Positions 1 to 11,039 of a stretch of DNA of 64,000 bases are shown here, piece by piece. The DNA lies in the NCBI RefSeq assembly GCF_021155775.2, contig NC_060234.1, positions 24,236,026-24,300,025 on the forward strand, given 5' to 3'. Under the pieces are notes generated by a model. The model did no database searches, was not told where the DNA came from, and saw only the letters and a program-made list of their open reading frames with translations. Both the position numbers and the translations under genes were made by a program. Source of the DNA: Neodiprion pinetum (Eukaryota > Arthropoda > Insecta > Hymenoptera > Diprionidae). The first letter of the stretch is position 1. Every line of letters begins with the position of its first letter.

Positions 1-412
1 TTACAGCAAGAAAAATTCAGGGAAAAGTCATGCGATTTCGAAAATAAGATTGGGATTTTGAATCTGTCGATGAAATAACGTCGTTCTTATACAAAGTACT
101 GTCGATTTTAAGAAAAAAAGAATTAAAGTTAATATTTTTTTTCGTCTCACCACTTTTCATACATTCTATGTATAATATATACCAAACCTTTTTTTTTTTT
201 TTACGGAAAATCTCTGGTTGTTGTCTATAAATTGAGAGTCAGACAGTAAATTAGTTACTAGGTAATATTGAAGATATTAGAATTAATGTGTCACAAAATT
301 GTCATTATTCAGCGGTATATTTCATGAACTGTTACTGGCAAAATCCTATTTTCAACCTGAAATACCTGAAAAAGTGAGGGAATTTCAGACTCTAAAAAGC
401 GGCCGAACACTG
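1..412. repeat. Dispersed repeat, 3' portion (copy cut by window edge)
   Basis: Similar over most of its length to 8916-9349: shared blocks include caattttaagaaaaaaa-type tracts, tacattctatgtata, accaaacctt and tactaggtaatattga, in the same order. It ends in gccgaacactg where the full copy ends gcgtacaaactctg. Confidence 0.7.
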
Positions 413-3177
413 ATTTTGCTAAATTTTTTGTGTCATCAATTTTAGAAAATGTGTGTGTAACAGTGAAACATGTGTGTCCCTCTTTTTAAATCACTGTTTC
501 CGAAACTCTTTGCCATGCAGAAAACAACCTTCAATCAAATTTTAAATCATTGAATTAACTTTATGACACATCTATAACATTGCGATTTTTATGATCTATT
601 TTCAACAATTACCTGCATAAAATTAAGTATAAAATAAAAAAAAAATTATTAGGCGTTCCGGAAAATAGCAAGAAATAATTAGAAATGTTGAAGTTTATGA
701 TCTTGATTCGGTAAACATTCTTTTCTCAGTGATACAACAATCAGTTCGACAAACGTGATAGAATGCTGAAAATCAGAGCGCAAAAGACCAATATTTATTA
801 GCAGCCGTCTTAAAACAATTAAACACACAAACTGTGCAAAGGTTTGTGAATTTGCATTGAAATAACCATTAAGAAGCTCGTGAAAGCGACTATAATTAGT
901 TGCTGAGACATCAATCAATTGCTTTTAGTGAGATTTAAATTTTTTTAAATTTTCTACAAGTGAAACGTGGGTTGGATCTCATTCACGTGATTAATTTCAG
1001 CTTAGAAAAAATTTAATTTATTTTTTCAATCTGTGAACAATTGGTTACATTATTTACAATTTATTTGAATACGTTTTATGAAAATTATTTTAAACGTATG
1101 TACATCCATTCGTTTACGATGTAAAATTGTTAATAAAATATGAGATAATTAAATGTATTATATATTATAATTATAATAATACCTAATAACTAAAGGGGCT
1201 TTGTCAGATTCGCTAAATGCATCACAATCTACACTCAGCAAGATCACCAGTTTTGCTGCATGCGGTAAAAAGGGGAATTCAAGGAGCTTCGCGCTCCGTA
1301 ACTTTCAACATTTTTTATTTTTTTCGCATTATCTTGTAGTATAAGATCTATAATATGTTCGTGAAATAATGTAGCGAAGTTTGTTACATTGGTGATGCTA
1401 TAGCAATTTCAAAAATGCCCCCTGTCATACTAAAATATTCATTTCACGGCACTTTGTTTCGCGTTAAGTTTATTTCTGAATTCGTTAACCGAAAAATACA
1501 AGTTAGAGTACGTCGGCCCGCTGAAAAAACGAATTTAAGTTTCGTTTCGTAAAAGTCTAGTGACGAAATTCCGCTCTAGATGCAACACGGTTATTGTAGA
1601 GTGACATTATTTCAACTTCACTAATTGTAAGTGTACACGTTGTTAGATCTTTATTTTCCTTACAAATTTCCCGATAATATACTGTGATGTTTATGTATAC
1701 TGTGTGATTTTCATACAAGATTTATAAAATGAATTTGCCTATTACAGCCGTCGACGAGCATTCAATAAATATTTCTATAAATGAACCTGCCTGGCTGTTT
1801 GTTTTAATCACTAATAGCAATGAAACCTTACGAAAATATTTATTAAATTGTCAACTGTTGACAACAAGTAAATAAACACAGAAAAGGGATTCGTTGAATT
1901 TACCAAGTATATTATATTCAGTTAGAACAATTGTTTCAGCTCAAGTATTTTTAATTGAAACAAATGAGTAACATTTTATTTCGATAGTTAACTCTCTCTA
2001 ACCAACAAACATCGCCTTAACAAGTCATTTGTTCTGAAAAAAGTAAATTCGACGTAGAAAGATTAACTCTAGAATAACTTTATTTTTTTTATTTATGATC
2101 ATGACATACAGGAAGTCGACTAAGAGTATCAGGTAGTGTTTGACAAATCCTGGAGTGTTACGATCCATTATAAAGGAAATATACTTTACAGTTCAGAATA
2201 CTAACGTGTTTGTTTCTTATTCTTTGTAGTTATTAACTACACGAACAGCATATCGGCAAATCTCCAAAACTTTCAACTTTCAAGGGTACTCAAATTGATG
2301 GAGTTCAATTTATAGCGTCTCATAATTTCGAATCAGCAATAACACTGTGAAAATCATCTACAAACCTGTCTAACTCTGAGGCTACAGGTACGCAAGTAGT
2401 TTTACAGATATAATACTACTTACTATACCATATTAACAATGTCATAGCCGAAAAATATTACCTAGTACCAAGTCAATAGTTAATCTGGATACCAGAAAAC
2501 TATTGATATTGCCAAAATGCATTCACACCTGTAAGCTTTTTATCAAAACTCAGTATTAGTAACAAATTGAGTCCTTGATCGAGCTAGATTGATCAAAATT
2601 TTACCAAACACCCAAAATCCAAGTCCGAATTTATGTAAGTATGACAAATGTTTATTGTCGAGCAATTTCTTTTCGACTACAAGACGCATAAGAGCATGCA
2701 CTTTCTAGTTGGGAACGACGCTTGACAGGTCAATTTATGCATACAAAGACATAGAGAAAGAAGGGGAACTCTACATCTGTATAAAGATCAATGAGTAGAA
2801 TAACATTGATAAACTGATTGTCATTTCTGTGTTCATAAATTTGATTGTTAGCAGGTACAAGCTGCTTCATAAATTTTGTTATGTCACGCAGTGCTAATTG
2901 AAACACCTACTTCAATATTTGTTGTCTTGTAGCCAGTTTTCAGTATACTGGAATATTTCTGAAGTACTATGAGCTCTGCATAAAACTTTGTCCTACATTA
3001 TTTTTCGATATGTTTCAAATAGTGAAAATTAAAAGGTATGATAGATTTGCCCATAAACCTGTACGCATGCATGTACTTAATGTTAATCATAATTCCCTCT
3101 ACGACGCCAATTTTTTATCAATTTTATAAAACCTAACTAATAGCTAGTCACAACTTTACCATTCATTGGATAATCAG
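413..3177. other. Intergenic, no gene seen
   Basis: AT-rich, with stops in all frames at short spacing. It should hold the NCBP3 3' UTR; on the minus strand an AATAAA lies at 2651-2656 and a weaker TATAAA near 3124-3129. Nothing else could be supported. Confidence 0.5.
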
Positions 3178-3316
3178 TCACTCAGAATCAGTGTCGCTGG
3201 CATATTTGTCATTTTTCACTTCTATTCTAAGAGGGGATCGTCCCCTTGTTTGTTTTCCGAGCCTCGAGCGTAAATCACCTCGCAATGTGTCTCTCAAGTC
3301 CCCTGTTGTTGGACGT
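3178..3316 (-). CDS. NCBP3: NCBP3 terminal coding exon 8
   Basis: 139 nt including the TGA at 3178-3180; acceptor ttcaag|ACGTCC restores Arg across the junction. It encodes RPTTGDLRDTLRGDLRSRLG and then SPLRIEVKN and a Ser/Asp/Glu tail, like the human C-terminus (LQIEVSRE then acidic). The exon is short and lies opposite an unrelated plus-strand open frame. Confidence 0.87.
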
Positions 3317-6300
3317 CTTGAACAGAGGAAATTAATTCATACCACAATGCTCAAAAACGTTTATTACTACTGTGATAAATTGCTGTTTTGCATACATATT
3401 TTTTATAAACATTACTAAAATCATTTCATTGGATTATTTCACGGGTATCCAACTAAAAGGCCAAAATTAAACCATGACAGGTCCCATTTTTCTTAAAACA
3501 TCAAAATATGTTATAGTCTACTATAAATTACGACTTCCAGAGCCTTGATGTTCATTGTTTTGCAGCTATGAAATGTTGCATAAGGGGCCTCTCAAAGTTC
3601 TTACAAATAATACTTACAGCATACCTTGGGTACATATAATTTTCAGATTTTGTTAATGTCTACGAGACTTGAAAAGAAAATGATAAGCCGCAAAAAACAA
3701 TGTTATAGAAATGAGAAAAACCGTATTTACAGATATAATTTCTAATCGAGATACAGAGTTGTACTTTTGCAGAATTAAGAAAAATGGTTCTTCAAATGCA
3801 TCGCCCTTATTAACTATGAATTAATTACAGATGTCAACTAACCTTTGCTTGGGTTCGTCATCGCATTCAGTTTTCTTATTATTTAGCCTTGCCCAAACAG
3901 TAGAGGCGACACGAGGTTTGTGTTGAACCACTTTAATCACACTTCCACGAGGACCCTGAACTTCCTTTTCGCTTCTTTCTGATTCGTCACTTTCTTGGTC
4001 ATCATCTGTGTCGTTAAGACTTTCATCTTGTACATCAACTGCTTCCTCAGGTGTATCAACAATTTCACCTTCTTCCTCTTCCTCTTCCTGTACCTCTTCT
4101 ATGCATTCATCCTTCAAATAGATCAATTTTGTGCGTAAGAAAAACAAAGTATATGTTTCTCTCCATAAATATGAATCAATTAATCTTAATTGCAAAATAT
4201 TTAAACCAGTCTTGGATATTTTACTTGCATACATTCTCACTTCCGTCAACAAGTGTTAAAGTAATGTTATCGCACTGATAAAGGATATTATTTTGAAATA
4301 CATAAAAGGCTATAGAGGGTGCAGAGGTAACATTATTCTCCTACATGTATCGACTCCCATTTGTATTTATAATGCAAGGTGAATCGGTTTTGGCACAAAT
4401 ATTTTGTATCACAACTTCTTAGCGATCTTCAATCAGTGATTGTGGAAATAGAAGATATGCATTCATTGCAGACTGATCGGCATGTGGCACAACTTATTCA
4501 CTTTTAAATAATATCTAAATACTAAATACTAAAACCTTGCACTAGATTCATCTTCCCTCACCTCAGATCTACTTTTCTTCAAAGAATCTGGTACAATTTG
4601 GTTATTGGTAACTACAACCTGAATTGCGCCACGGAAAAGATCAGGTTGATTTCGAGAATTGCACAATCTGGATCGTAGGTCATCAGTTCTGGATGCCGAA
4701 ATTCTTGCTGCCTGCAATACATGTACATGTTATGTATTGAGAGGCCATGAGAGTTGAGAATGCTCTTCAGCATTTATTTTTTATAGGTTGCGAGATAAAG
4801 CATTTTTTGCAAACTTTTCCCTGATGTTGAATTTAAGGGTCTCTATTCTATAGAATTTATAATTACATTAACCCCAAATATAGCTATGTCTTATCTTTGT
4901 TAAACTAGCACCAAACTCATTATTCAGTAGTACGGTTTTATATAGTTGAGATGCAGAATATAATTTATACCTGATGTTTCAACTGCAGTCGACGTTTTTG
5001 AACTTTTTCCTCTTCGTCATCGGCATGCATTCGCATTCTCATTACTTTACTTCGTTTAAACCATTCCTCATCGCTCTCACCCTGAGAACTGCTTTCTGAT
5101 TCTTCCGAATGATGATGTACCGCTTTCGATATTGGTTTCAACCCTAGTCGTTCTTTTACGTTGTTGCTCTGATCTTTAGTTATATTTTTAGCAATACAAT
5201 CTTCTTCGGTAAAATCGTTGATACCCCACGTTTGAGACAAAGATCCCCAAGGATTTTTCGAATTGTTTTTATCTGCTTCTTTACTGACGGAGCTTTCCCG
5301 TTTCGGTAGTTTTCTTCCATGTTTTAGTTCTTTATACATACGTTTACGCGATTCAGTTAAAATTCCTTTAATACCTGAAAAAAAACTCAGCATCCAATTA
5401 TTAAAATCTTTTCTGAAACAATTTGAATCACTGTCTTGCGCATAATCAATCATTTTATAAAATTGACCGCGAGAGTATAAATAGATATATGTAGAGCACG
5501 AAAAATAAATAATTTAATACGTGATTGATGTGACCACTGTAGGTCAACTTTATAAGAGTCGAAAATAATGTTGAGGTTCTTTGTGGAATAGGTCCGTTTT
5601 ATACTTATATTTATGGTATAATGGAGACGAAAACTATGTATTACAACTTATTATATGTTGTGCTAAAACATTCATCTATCTTTAGTTGAAGTTTGTTGGG
5701 GTCGCACAAATGAACAAAATTTTCTAGCTCACTTATGGAGGTGAGTGGTGTCTCATATGCTAGAAATTGCATTGAATAGTTCTGGAGAGTCAGGAAACAG
5801 TAGACACTCAAAATGGCGAACAAGAGATTTGATACCGCAGATTAAGATTATGTGAATTAATTTTTTTGAAGCAAAATCAAACGCAAATCTGCGAATATGA
5901 GAAAGATTTGTGCGCAGGATAACACAATACAAGTGAACATCTAGACTATGAGGATCAAGGTTTATTTAGAGATTTTTAATTTATTACAGAAAAATTCAAT
6001 CTGACGGTAAAAATTTCAAATAATGGTGACAAGTGTTCGAATGGTAGATATTGACATATAAATAAAAAAATGTTGAATCTTACCTCCAAAGTTAGGATTT
6101 CCATACTTCTTGTAATAGTCACTCATTTTTTCGGCTTTCGGTTGTTTTTTATCCGCTCGTGTGGCAAAACGTAAAAGAATACATTTAGATTTCGGACAGT
6201 CGATACCTTTTCTCCAAAGTCCAGGCGGTAGTGGACAATTTATATCTTTGCTGTGTATCGAATGTTCCGTTTTTTTGCCTTCCATTCCATCACCGATATC

Positions 6301-9300
6301 ATCCTCAGACATTTCTATGACGCATTCTTCATTTGCAACATTAGTATCATCATCACGACTTGGTGTATTCGAAGCTGAATTTTTTTCAGCCTTAATCGTT
6401 TCACCCAGGCCTGTGATTTTTTTCGAAAGTCGTAATAACGCTCTCGCAGCAGTCAAGTTATCTAGCCATACGACATTGCCTAAAAATCATAGAAATCGCG
6501 AATGAAAGAGAATTAACTCCAACACATTTCAAAACTTCTCATAACGTCTTTTTGTTTTTCATAATTGCGAAATACAAAAGAAAAATGCAGCAATAGTACT
6601 TACAAGATACATCATTGATCCATTCTATTGACGCTGGAGCAAAATCTTCAAAGTATTTGAACACATCTGTAGTGCTCATTTCTTCGGTTCCCCGCATGTG
6701 CAATACGTTTAGTCTAAGATTTTTTACAGTATCATTTTCTTCTGTTATACCAAGGCTAGAAATCATGGTATGGAGACCTTAATAAAGGGAATAGCAAAGA
6801 CTGGGAATTTACGCCCACATGTTTTCAACTATTTGTTCCAATTTTCCAAAAATATGATACACTTGACAACATAAACCAAATTGTATGTCATGATAGCATT
6901 TTTAACTGGCTCCATTTCATATGCACTGGATGCGATTTCCCCAGTTTTCAACCTCAGAGCGCACCACCGGGTACAGCCAGTTAAAAATGCTCACAGTGTA
7001 CGTAAGTGAATGTTGTGAAATTCAGAATGTGTCCATTTGAACAACTGATTTCAATACCGCGCTCGTTTTACAAGCAATTAATATTTCCAAGGACTACAGA
7101 ATGGATGGTTTTAAGAAAAGCGGGTGAAATTTGGGTATTTCCAACTCAACAACCTGTTATTCAATTCCATTGGAGTATATTTTAATCAGAAGTAAGTATG
7201 TCAAACTTTATTTACATCTTCTTTCTATTACAATCAATAATAAGTAGCATTCTTGGTGAGAATAATGCTACCATTTTGCTCGGTGACATGGTGTGCATTG
7301 TCTACGATATCTCCCAAATGGCTGAACTGATTATTTACTTCAAATTTGGTGAGAGTTGTCTCGGGTAGTGCATCCGCTTTACCGCAATACCATTGTTTAT
7401 GAAATCATCATATTTTTTTTGTCGAAACAATAAAGCAATCAATTTAAAACGGTCGGCATATTATTGAAAAGAAAAAACACAAGGTGGCACATATGAACTA
7501 AGGATGAACTATCCAAGAATTGTCTCCAAATTTGTAGTAAATTGGTTTAGCTGTTTTTAAGATATCCCGAGTAATGCATGACGTACAACTGAGCAAAGTG
7601 GCTGATGTTATTATCAATAACAATGCTTCCTGTAAATTGATTCTAATAATATAAGTACAGTTCAAATCGAGTTAAATAAATGGTTGTCAAGATATAAATT
7701 ACCAAAGTTTACCCACTCTTTCAGCCGTCTACTCGTATATCTTTTTAAATAACATACAGCACTGTTGAACAAGCTTAAGTAATGATAATAGAATAGTAAC
7801 AGATAGTAACATGACAAAGGTTCAAGTATTACCTATTATACAGTTCTGGTTCTTGAAATTCAGATGAGTTTTTAATGTCCTCAGTAAGCCCAAACCGTTT
7901 AGCACGTTTCTCCAGTTTTATTTTTTCCTCTGTACTGAATGTATCTTCACTTGTGATCACACCGTCTTGTTCGTCAGGCGGTGTTTCCTACAATAGTACC
8001 ATCATATGATTTGTTTAATGCATAATTTTCATGTAAGACAATACCGCCTAAAACAAAAATTATATGCAATGTATGGAAAAAAAATAAAACAAGCAACTCT
8101 TGCGTAAACGTAAAATTGACTTCTAATCGATGTTTAGATCATCAAAATTAAATGACCGTTTTCAATCTGAACTTGATCATAAATATTTTTTGAATTTCAT
8201 TAGGTTAAAATAAAATTTATGTACATTTAAGAACATCTTGTAACCACTTTGAAAAGTCAGGTCCAGTACATTAGATATTAATAATGATATACTCCCAAAA
8301 GATAATGTACGATAAAAATCATGCCAATTAATCAATTGCAATAATTTGCTGTAAGTAAGATGGATAGGGCAATCAATTTAATAATGTGGGAATAACAAAG
8401 TCGGTATTTCACATTTTGTGAGGATGAAGTTAGTAACATTACTGTGACATTGCAGGTTTAAGAAAAATCGATATTTCGCACCATTAGGAATGTCTGAAAT
8501 TTAGTAAACCATGAAAAACAAAATATACTCTTATTAAAAAAATAACCAACTCCTTGAAAGTCATTGCAAAATGGAGCAATAATGATATTTTCCCTGATGT
8601 TTCCTTACGTTAACGTTACTAACTTCAGCCTTGTTATATTTTAGGTGAAATAACAAGTAACCAGGAGAATTGTATGCAGATTTAATGTTTTTCTGATTTT
8701 TTTCAACTTGTTTATTTGAAGAAGATAGATAAATTTTCGTGAAAAGGATCCGGCATTTATTATAAGGCGTAAGTAACTCATTACACGGCTAAATAGGCAT
8801 TTTTTAAACATTTTTTATACTTGATAACAGTGAGATTGTTTTATGATTTTCCAGCATGGTAGCATTTCCTATTGATGCATACAAAGTGTTCAAATGCATT
8901 GCGGTGGTCAACGACCAGGGTTCGTACGCACAGGGAAAACCTGGAAAACTGGGAAAACTTAGGGTATTTCTTGAAGCAGGGAAAAGTCAGGGAATTTTGA
9001 ATATAAAGCTGGAATTTGGAGTCTGTCGAAGAAATAAATTTGTTCTTATACAAAATACTATCAATTTTAAGAAAAAAAAAATGCACTTAAAATTTAGTTT
9101 CGCCGTACCACTTCATACATTCTATGTATATTAGTTAATACCAAACCTTCTTTCATTTTTATTTTTTTACGGATAATCTAAGGCTGATGTTTGTCAATTG
9201 ATAATCAGATAGTAAGTTATTTACTAGGTAATATTGAATTATATTTCATATGCATATTTCTTGAAAGGATACTGGGAAAATTCTATTTTCAAGCTGGAAT

Positions 9301-10631
9301 ACCTGGAAAAGTCAAGGAATTTCAGAGTCCAAAAAGCGTACAAACTCTGCTGACGAATTAGAATAAAAATTTAGTATCCTTATATTAATAATTCTGCATA
9401 TCGCTCAAGTTGATGATATCGCACAACATAAACAGAAAGGTAAACACAGTAGGTTCAGAACTTGATATATTATTAAAAAACTATAGCTATGTTATTTGCA
9501 CCAAAGGTAGTGGATAGAAATAAACGTCCTTACTGCGCTATAGAAATGAATCTGAGCAAATCCGAGTAACACAAGCTAAGATAATTAGAATTTTCAACAT
9601 GATCAAATTCTGGTGTTTCTTTTGCGAAAAAATTTAACAAATAAGCAACTCCAGAATGAATAAAACTTAATTTATATAAGTACAGTAAAACAGATGTTCG
9701 TCAACAATTACGTATGCTCATTGAAGCATACTATTATTATATACATATATATACATACATATTATTGCGCGAGACTTTTAGAATGTTTATATATAAGTTT
9801 ATAAGACAATTTGTGGATATCTGGACAGTAGGCAAAATGAGCTTGAGACCATTCAATTTGGATCAAAATGCCTGAGTTTGATCATGTTGAACTTTGGGTT
9901 GTAAAACCTTTTGCATGATTCATATTTTAACTTCTGTTATTAGAATTTGCTCGGATTCATTTCTATTATGTAATATGGTTGTTTCATTTGTGTGTACAAG
10001 CATCAGCAAAGATTTTGCCTGGTTTGCTGACTTTTGATACAGTTTTTCCAATTTACTGGCAATAGTTTATGTGACGTTTACATGGTCTATGCGTGAATAA
10101 ATTTTTATTAGCTGAATTGTAAACTAGACGTTTTGCTGCATTTGCTCGCAGTACATAGTAAACTCATAACAGTCAATCCGAACATGTATTCCTATGATGA
10201 TAAATAAAAGTGCCCGTATATGCGTTACATACAGATCATGCAAGAATGTCTTCAGGATGTCGAGTACCAACAGCATGGTTCTTATCTTATATGTGTTCGG
10301 GTTTTGAATCAAATAAAATATGATAATTTACAAAAGCTTTAGGAACAGTAGAGCAGAGACTGTACTTGTTATAACCTTAAGAAAAAATTCAGGACACTAA
10401 TACTTGAAGTGTAGTAATGCTTGGAGTGACCCATATAAGTTTACTCTGTGCTGTGAAAAGTAACAGCACACCAATCTAAATGATACGGATTACCTGAGTT
10501 GAAACATTATCTTCAGTACTGAGTTTGGTATCGCTCAAGTCACTTATAAATGATTTTGAGTCAATAGATTTATCAATCTCAGTCAAAGATACGCTCGTAT
10601 CTACATCCATTGGTTCCTCAAATTGATTCAT
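3178..10631 (-). CDS. NCBP3: NCBP3 homologue (nuclear cap-binding protein subunit 3), 8 coding exons
   Basis: Joining 10494-10631, 7833-7987, 6604-6755, 6084-6479, 4971-5374, 4562-4711, 3843-4111 and 3178-3316 gives 1803 nt, a 600-aa protein; human NCBP3 is about 620 aa. Every intron is GT-AG and every phase joins. Family features seen: acidic N-terminus (MDVD near residue 8), a KRAKRFG segment (about 73-79), an RRM-like domain (about 110-167) with EEMSTTDVFKYF and SCNVVWLDN, the block RFATRADKK followed by YYKKYGNPNFGG (to 281), NPWGSLSQTWG (321-331), an acidic tract (470-483), VWARLNNKK, and a tail with SPLRIEVKN. In the known family the protein binds capped RNA with NCBP1 in the nucleus and supports mRNA export. 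The start is the ATG at 10629-10631, the first that gives the family-like acidic N-terminus; upstream in-frame sequence is unlike the family. UTRs were not determined. Confidence 0.93.
3843..4111 (-). CDS. NCBP3: NCBP3 coding exon 7 (acidic tract, VWARL motif)
   Basis: 269 nt; acceptor tttgaag|GATGAA, donor CAAAG|gttagt, leaving 2 nt. It encodes an acidic run (EEVQEEEEEEGEIV), more Asp/Glu/Ser, then VASTVWARLNNKK, matching human NLWTRLGS. Read-through past the donor gives only five more codons before a stop. Confidence 0.9.
4562..4711 (-). CDS. NCBP3: NCBP3 coding exon 6
   Basis: 150 nt, exactly 50 codons, phase 0 on both sides; acceptor attgcag|GCAGCA, donor TCTGAG|gtgagg. It encodes AARISASRTDDLRSRL, like the family's DIRQRLGK-type short repeats. 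Reading through the donor meets a stop after 11 codons, which supports splicing here. Confidence 0.88.
4971..5374 (-). CDS. NCBP3: NCBP3 coding exon 5
   Basis: 404 nt; acceptor ttttcag|GTATTA, donor CATCAG|gtataa, phase 0 out. It opens with GIKGILTESRKRMY (human counterpart GMKGILSNSWKRRY) and contains NPWGSLSQTWG and a Ser/Glu-rich basic stretch ending in KRRLQLKHQ. Confidence 0.93.
6084..6479 (-). CDS. NCBP3: NCBP3 coding exon 4 (end of RRM, conserved YGNPN block)
   Basis: 396 nt; acceptor tttttag|GCAATG, donor GGAG|gtaaga, phase 1 out. It encodes NVVWLDNLTAARALLRLS, then a variable acidic linker, then LLRFATRADKK and YYKKYGNPNFGG, both strongly like human NCBP3. Only 124 nt of intron separate it from exon 3. 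Confidence 0.95.
6604..6755 (-). CDS. NCBP3: NCBP3 coding exon 3 (start of RRM-like domain)
   Basis: 152 nt; acceptor tctag|CCTTGG, donor TCTT|gtaagt. The AG left by exon 2 plus the first C gives Ser, so the frame is kept. It encodes RGTEEMSTTDVFKYF and IEWINDVSC, the family's signature region. An acceptor 22 nt upstream (ag at 6778-6779) would break the frame. Confidence 0.95.
6896..6990. mobile_element. Short hairpin MITE in NCBP3 intron 2
   Basis: Perfect 16-bp inverted ends, gcatttttaactggct and agccagttaaaaatgc, enclose about 63 bp. No coding capacity. It lies in the intron between coding exons 2 and 3. Confidence 0.6.
7490..7745. repeat. Dispersed repeat, NCBP3 intron 2
   Basis: Shares ordered blocks with 28500-28855 and partly with 62700-62770: tccaagaat, gttattatcaataacaatg and a terminal block of the form ttgtcaagatataaatt followed by acccactctttcagccgtct. 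The right end stops about 90 bp from exon 2. Confidence 0.55.
7833..7987 (-). CDS. NCBP3: NCBP3 coding exon 2
   Basis: 155 nt; acceptor gtag|GAAACA, donor AATAG|gtaata, leaving 2 nt (AG). It encodes ETPPDEQDGV through ELYN, including KLEKRAKRFGL, which matches the basic segment before the human NCBP3 RRM. The exon is too short for a 60-codon open-frame cutoff and was found by reading the strand. Confidence 0.92.
8916..9349. mobile_element. 434-bp non-autonomous DNA transposon, hAT-like ends
   Basis: Starts cagggttcgtacgc and ends gcgtacaaactctg, 14-bp inverted ends with two mismatches. The CAG start is hAT-like, but no clear 8-bp target duplication is seen. Interior has gggaaaacctggaaaa-type runs and no ORF of note. 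It lies in NCBP3 intron 1; a second copy occupies 1-412. Confidence 0.6.
9530..9975. mobile_element. MITE with long inverted ends, family A
   Basis: Left block atagaaatgaatctgagcaa...taacacaagctaag...caacatgatcaaa is repeated inverted at 9850-9975. The same wording recurs at about 36530-36960, 40560-41130, 49490-50010, 56460-56990 and 59985-60420. Confidence 0.6.
10494..10631 (-). CDS. NCBP3: NCBP3 coding exon 1
   Basis: 138 nt, 46 codons from ATG, ending in phase 0 at a CAG|gtaatc donor. It encodes the acidic, serine-rich N-terminus beginning MNQFEEPMDVD. An in-frame reading continues upstream but lacks homology, so the internal Met is preferred as the start. Confidence 0.88.
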
Positions 10632-10805
10632 TTTTTGAGGTCTCTTCACTTTGGGTATCTGGACATACGATATCTTCAAGTTAAGCAGGGTAATTTGACA
10701 AAAATTCCAGTCACTATTCCTTGATATTCGCAATCTTTTCCTTCCTCCAAGTTATCATAAATAACAGTCTAAGTAATAAACACAGTTCGTCGAAGTGTTG
10801 AAATA

Positions 10806-10853
10806 GCTCAGGTTAAGTTAGATTAGATTAAGTTGGATTTAGGTTAGGTTGTA
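10806..10853. repeat. Degenerate TTAGG-type tract
   Basis: A run of ggttaagttagattag-type words ending in ttaggttaggtt, i.e. two exact TTAGG units among variants. TTAGG is the common insect telomere repeat. It lies about 180 bp upstream of the NCBP3 start codon. Confidence 0.5.
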
Positions 10854-11039
10854 CGTATGTACAGTAAAACGCACAAACGCCTCAGTTTTCCGGCTAACTT
10901 GTTTCGGTTCGAAACAAAATGTGAGTGCAATTCTATACAAATTATGTGATAATGCCTCTCATTTTCTCACTTCAGCAGCTGCGTTTAGTCTACAGCGTTG
11001 ACTATAAAATATAAAGACGGTCAACTCTGGGCAGATTTT

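Noticed and set aside
6756..6777. Acceptor at 6778-6779 as the start of NCBP3 exon 3
   Set aside because: It would give a stop shortly after the junction; the tctag site at 6756-6757 joins in frame and yields the family-like SLGITEEN sequence.
10632..10733. Longer NCBP3 N-terminus from an upstream Met at 10733
   Set aside because: The extra residues are unlike the family, whose members start close to the acidic segment; the ATG at 10631 fits better.
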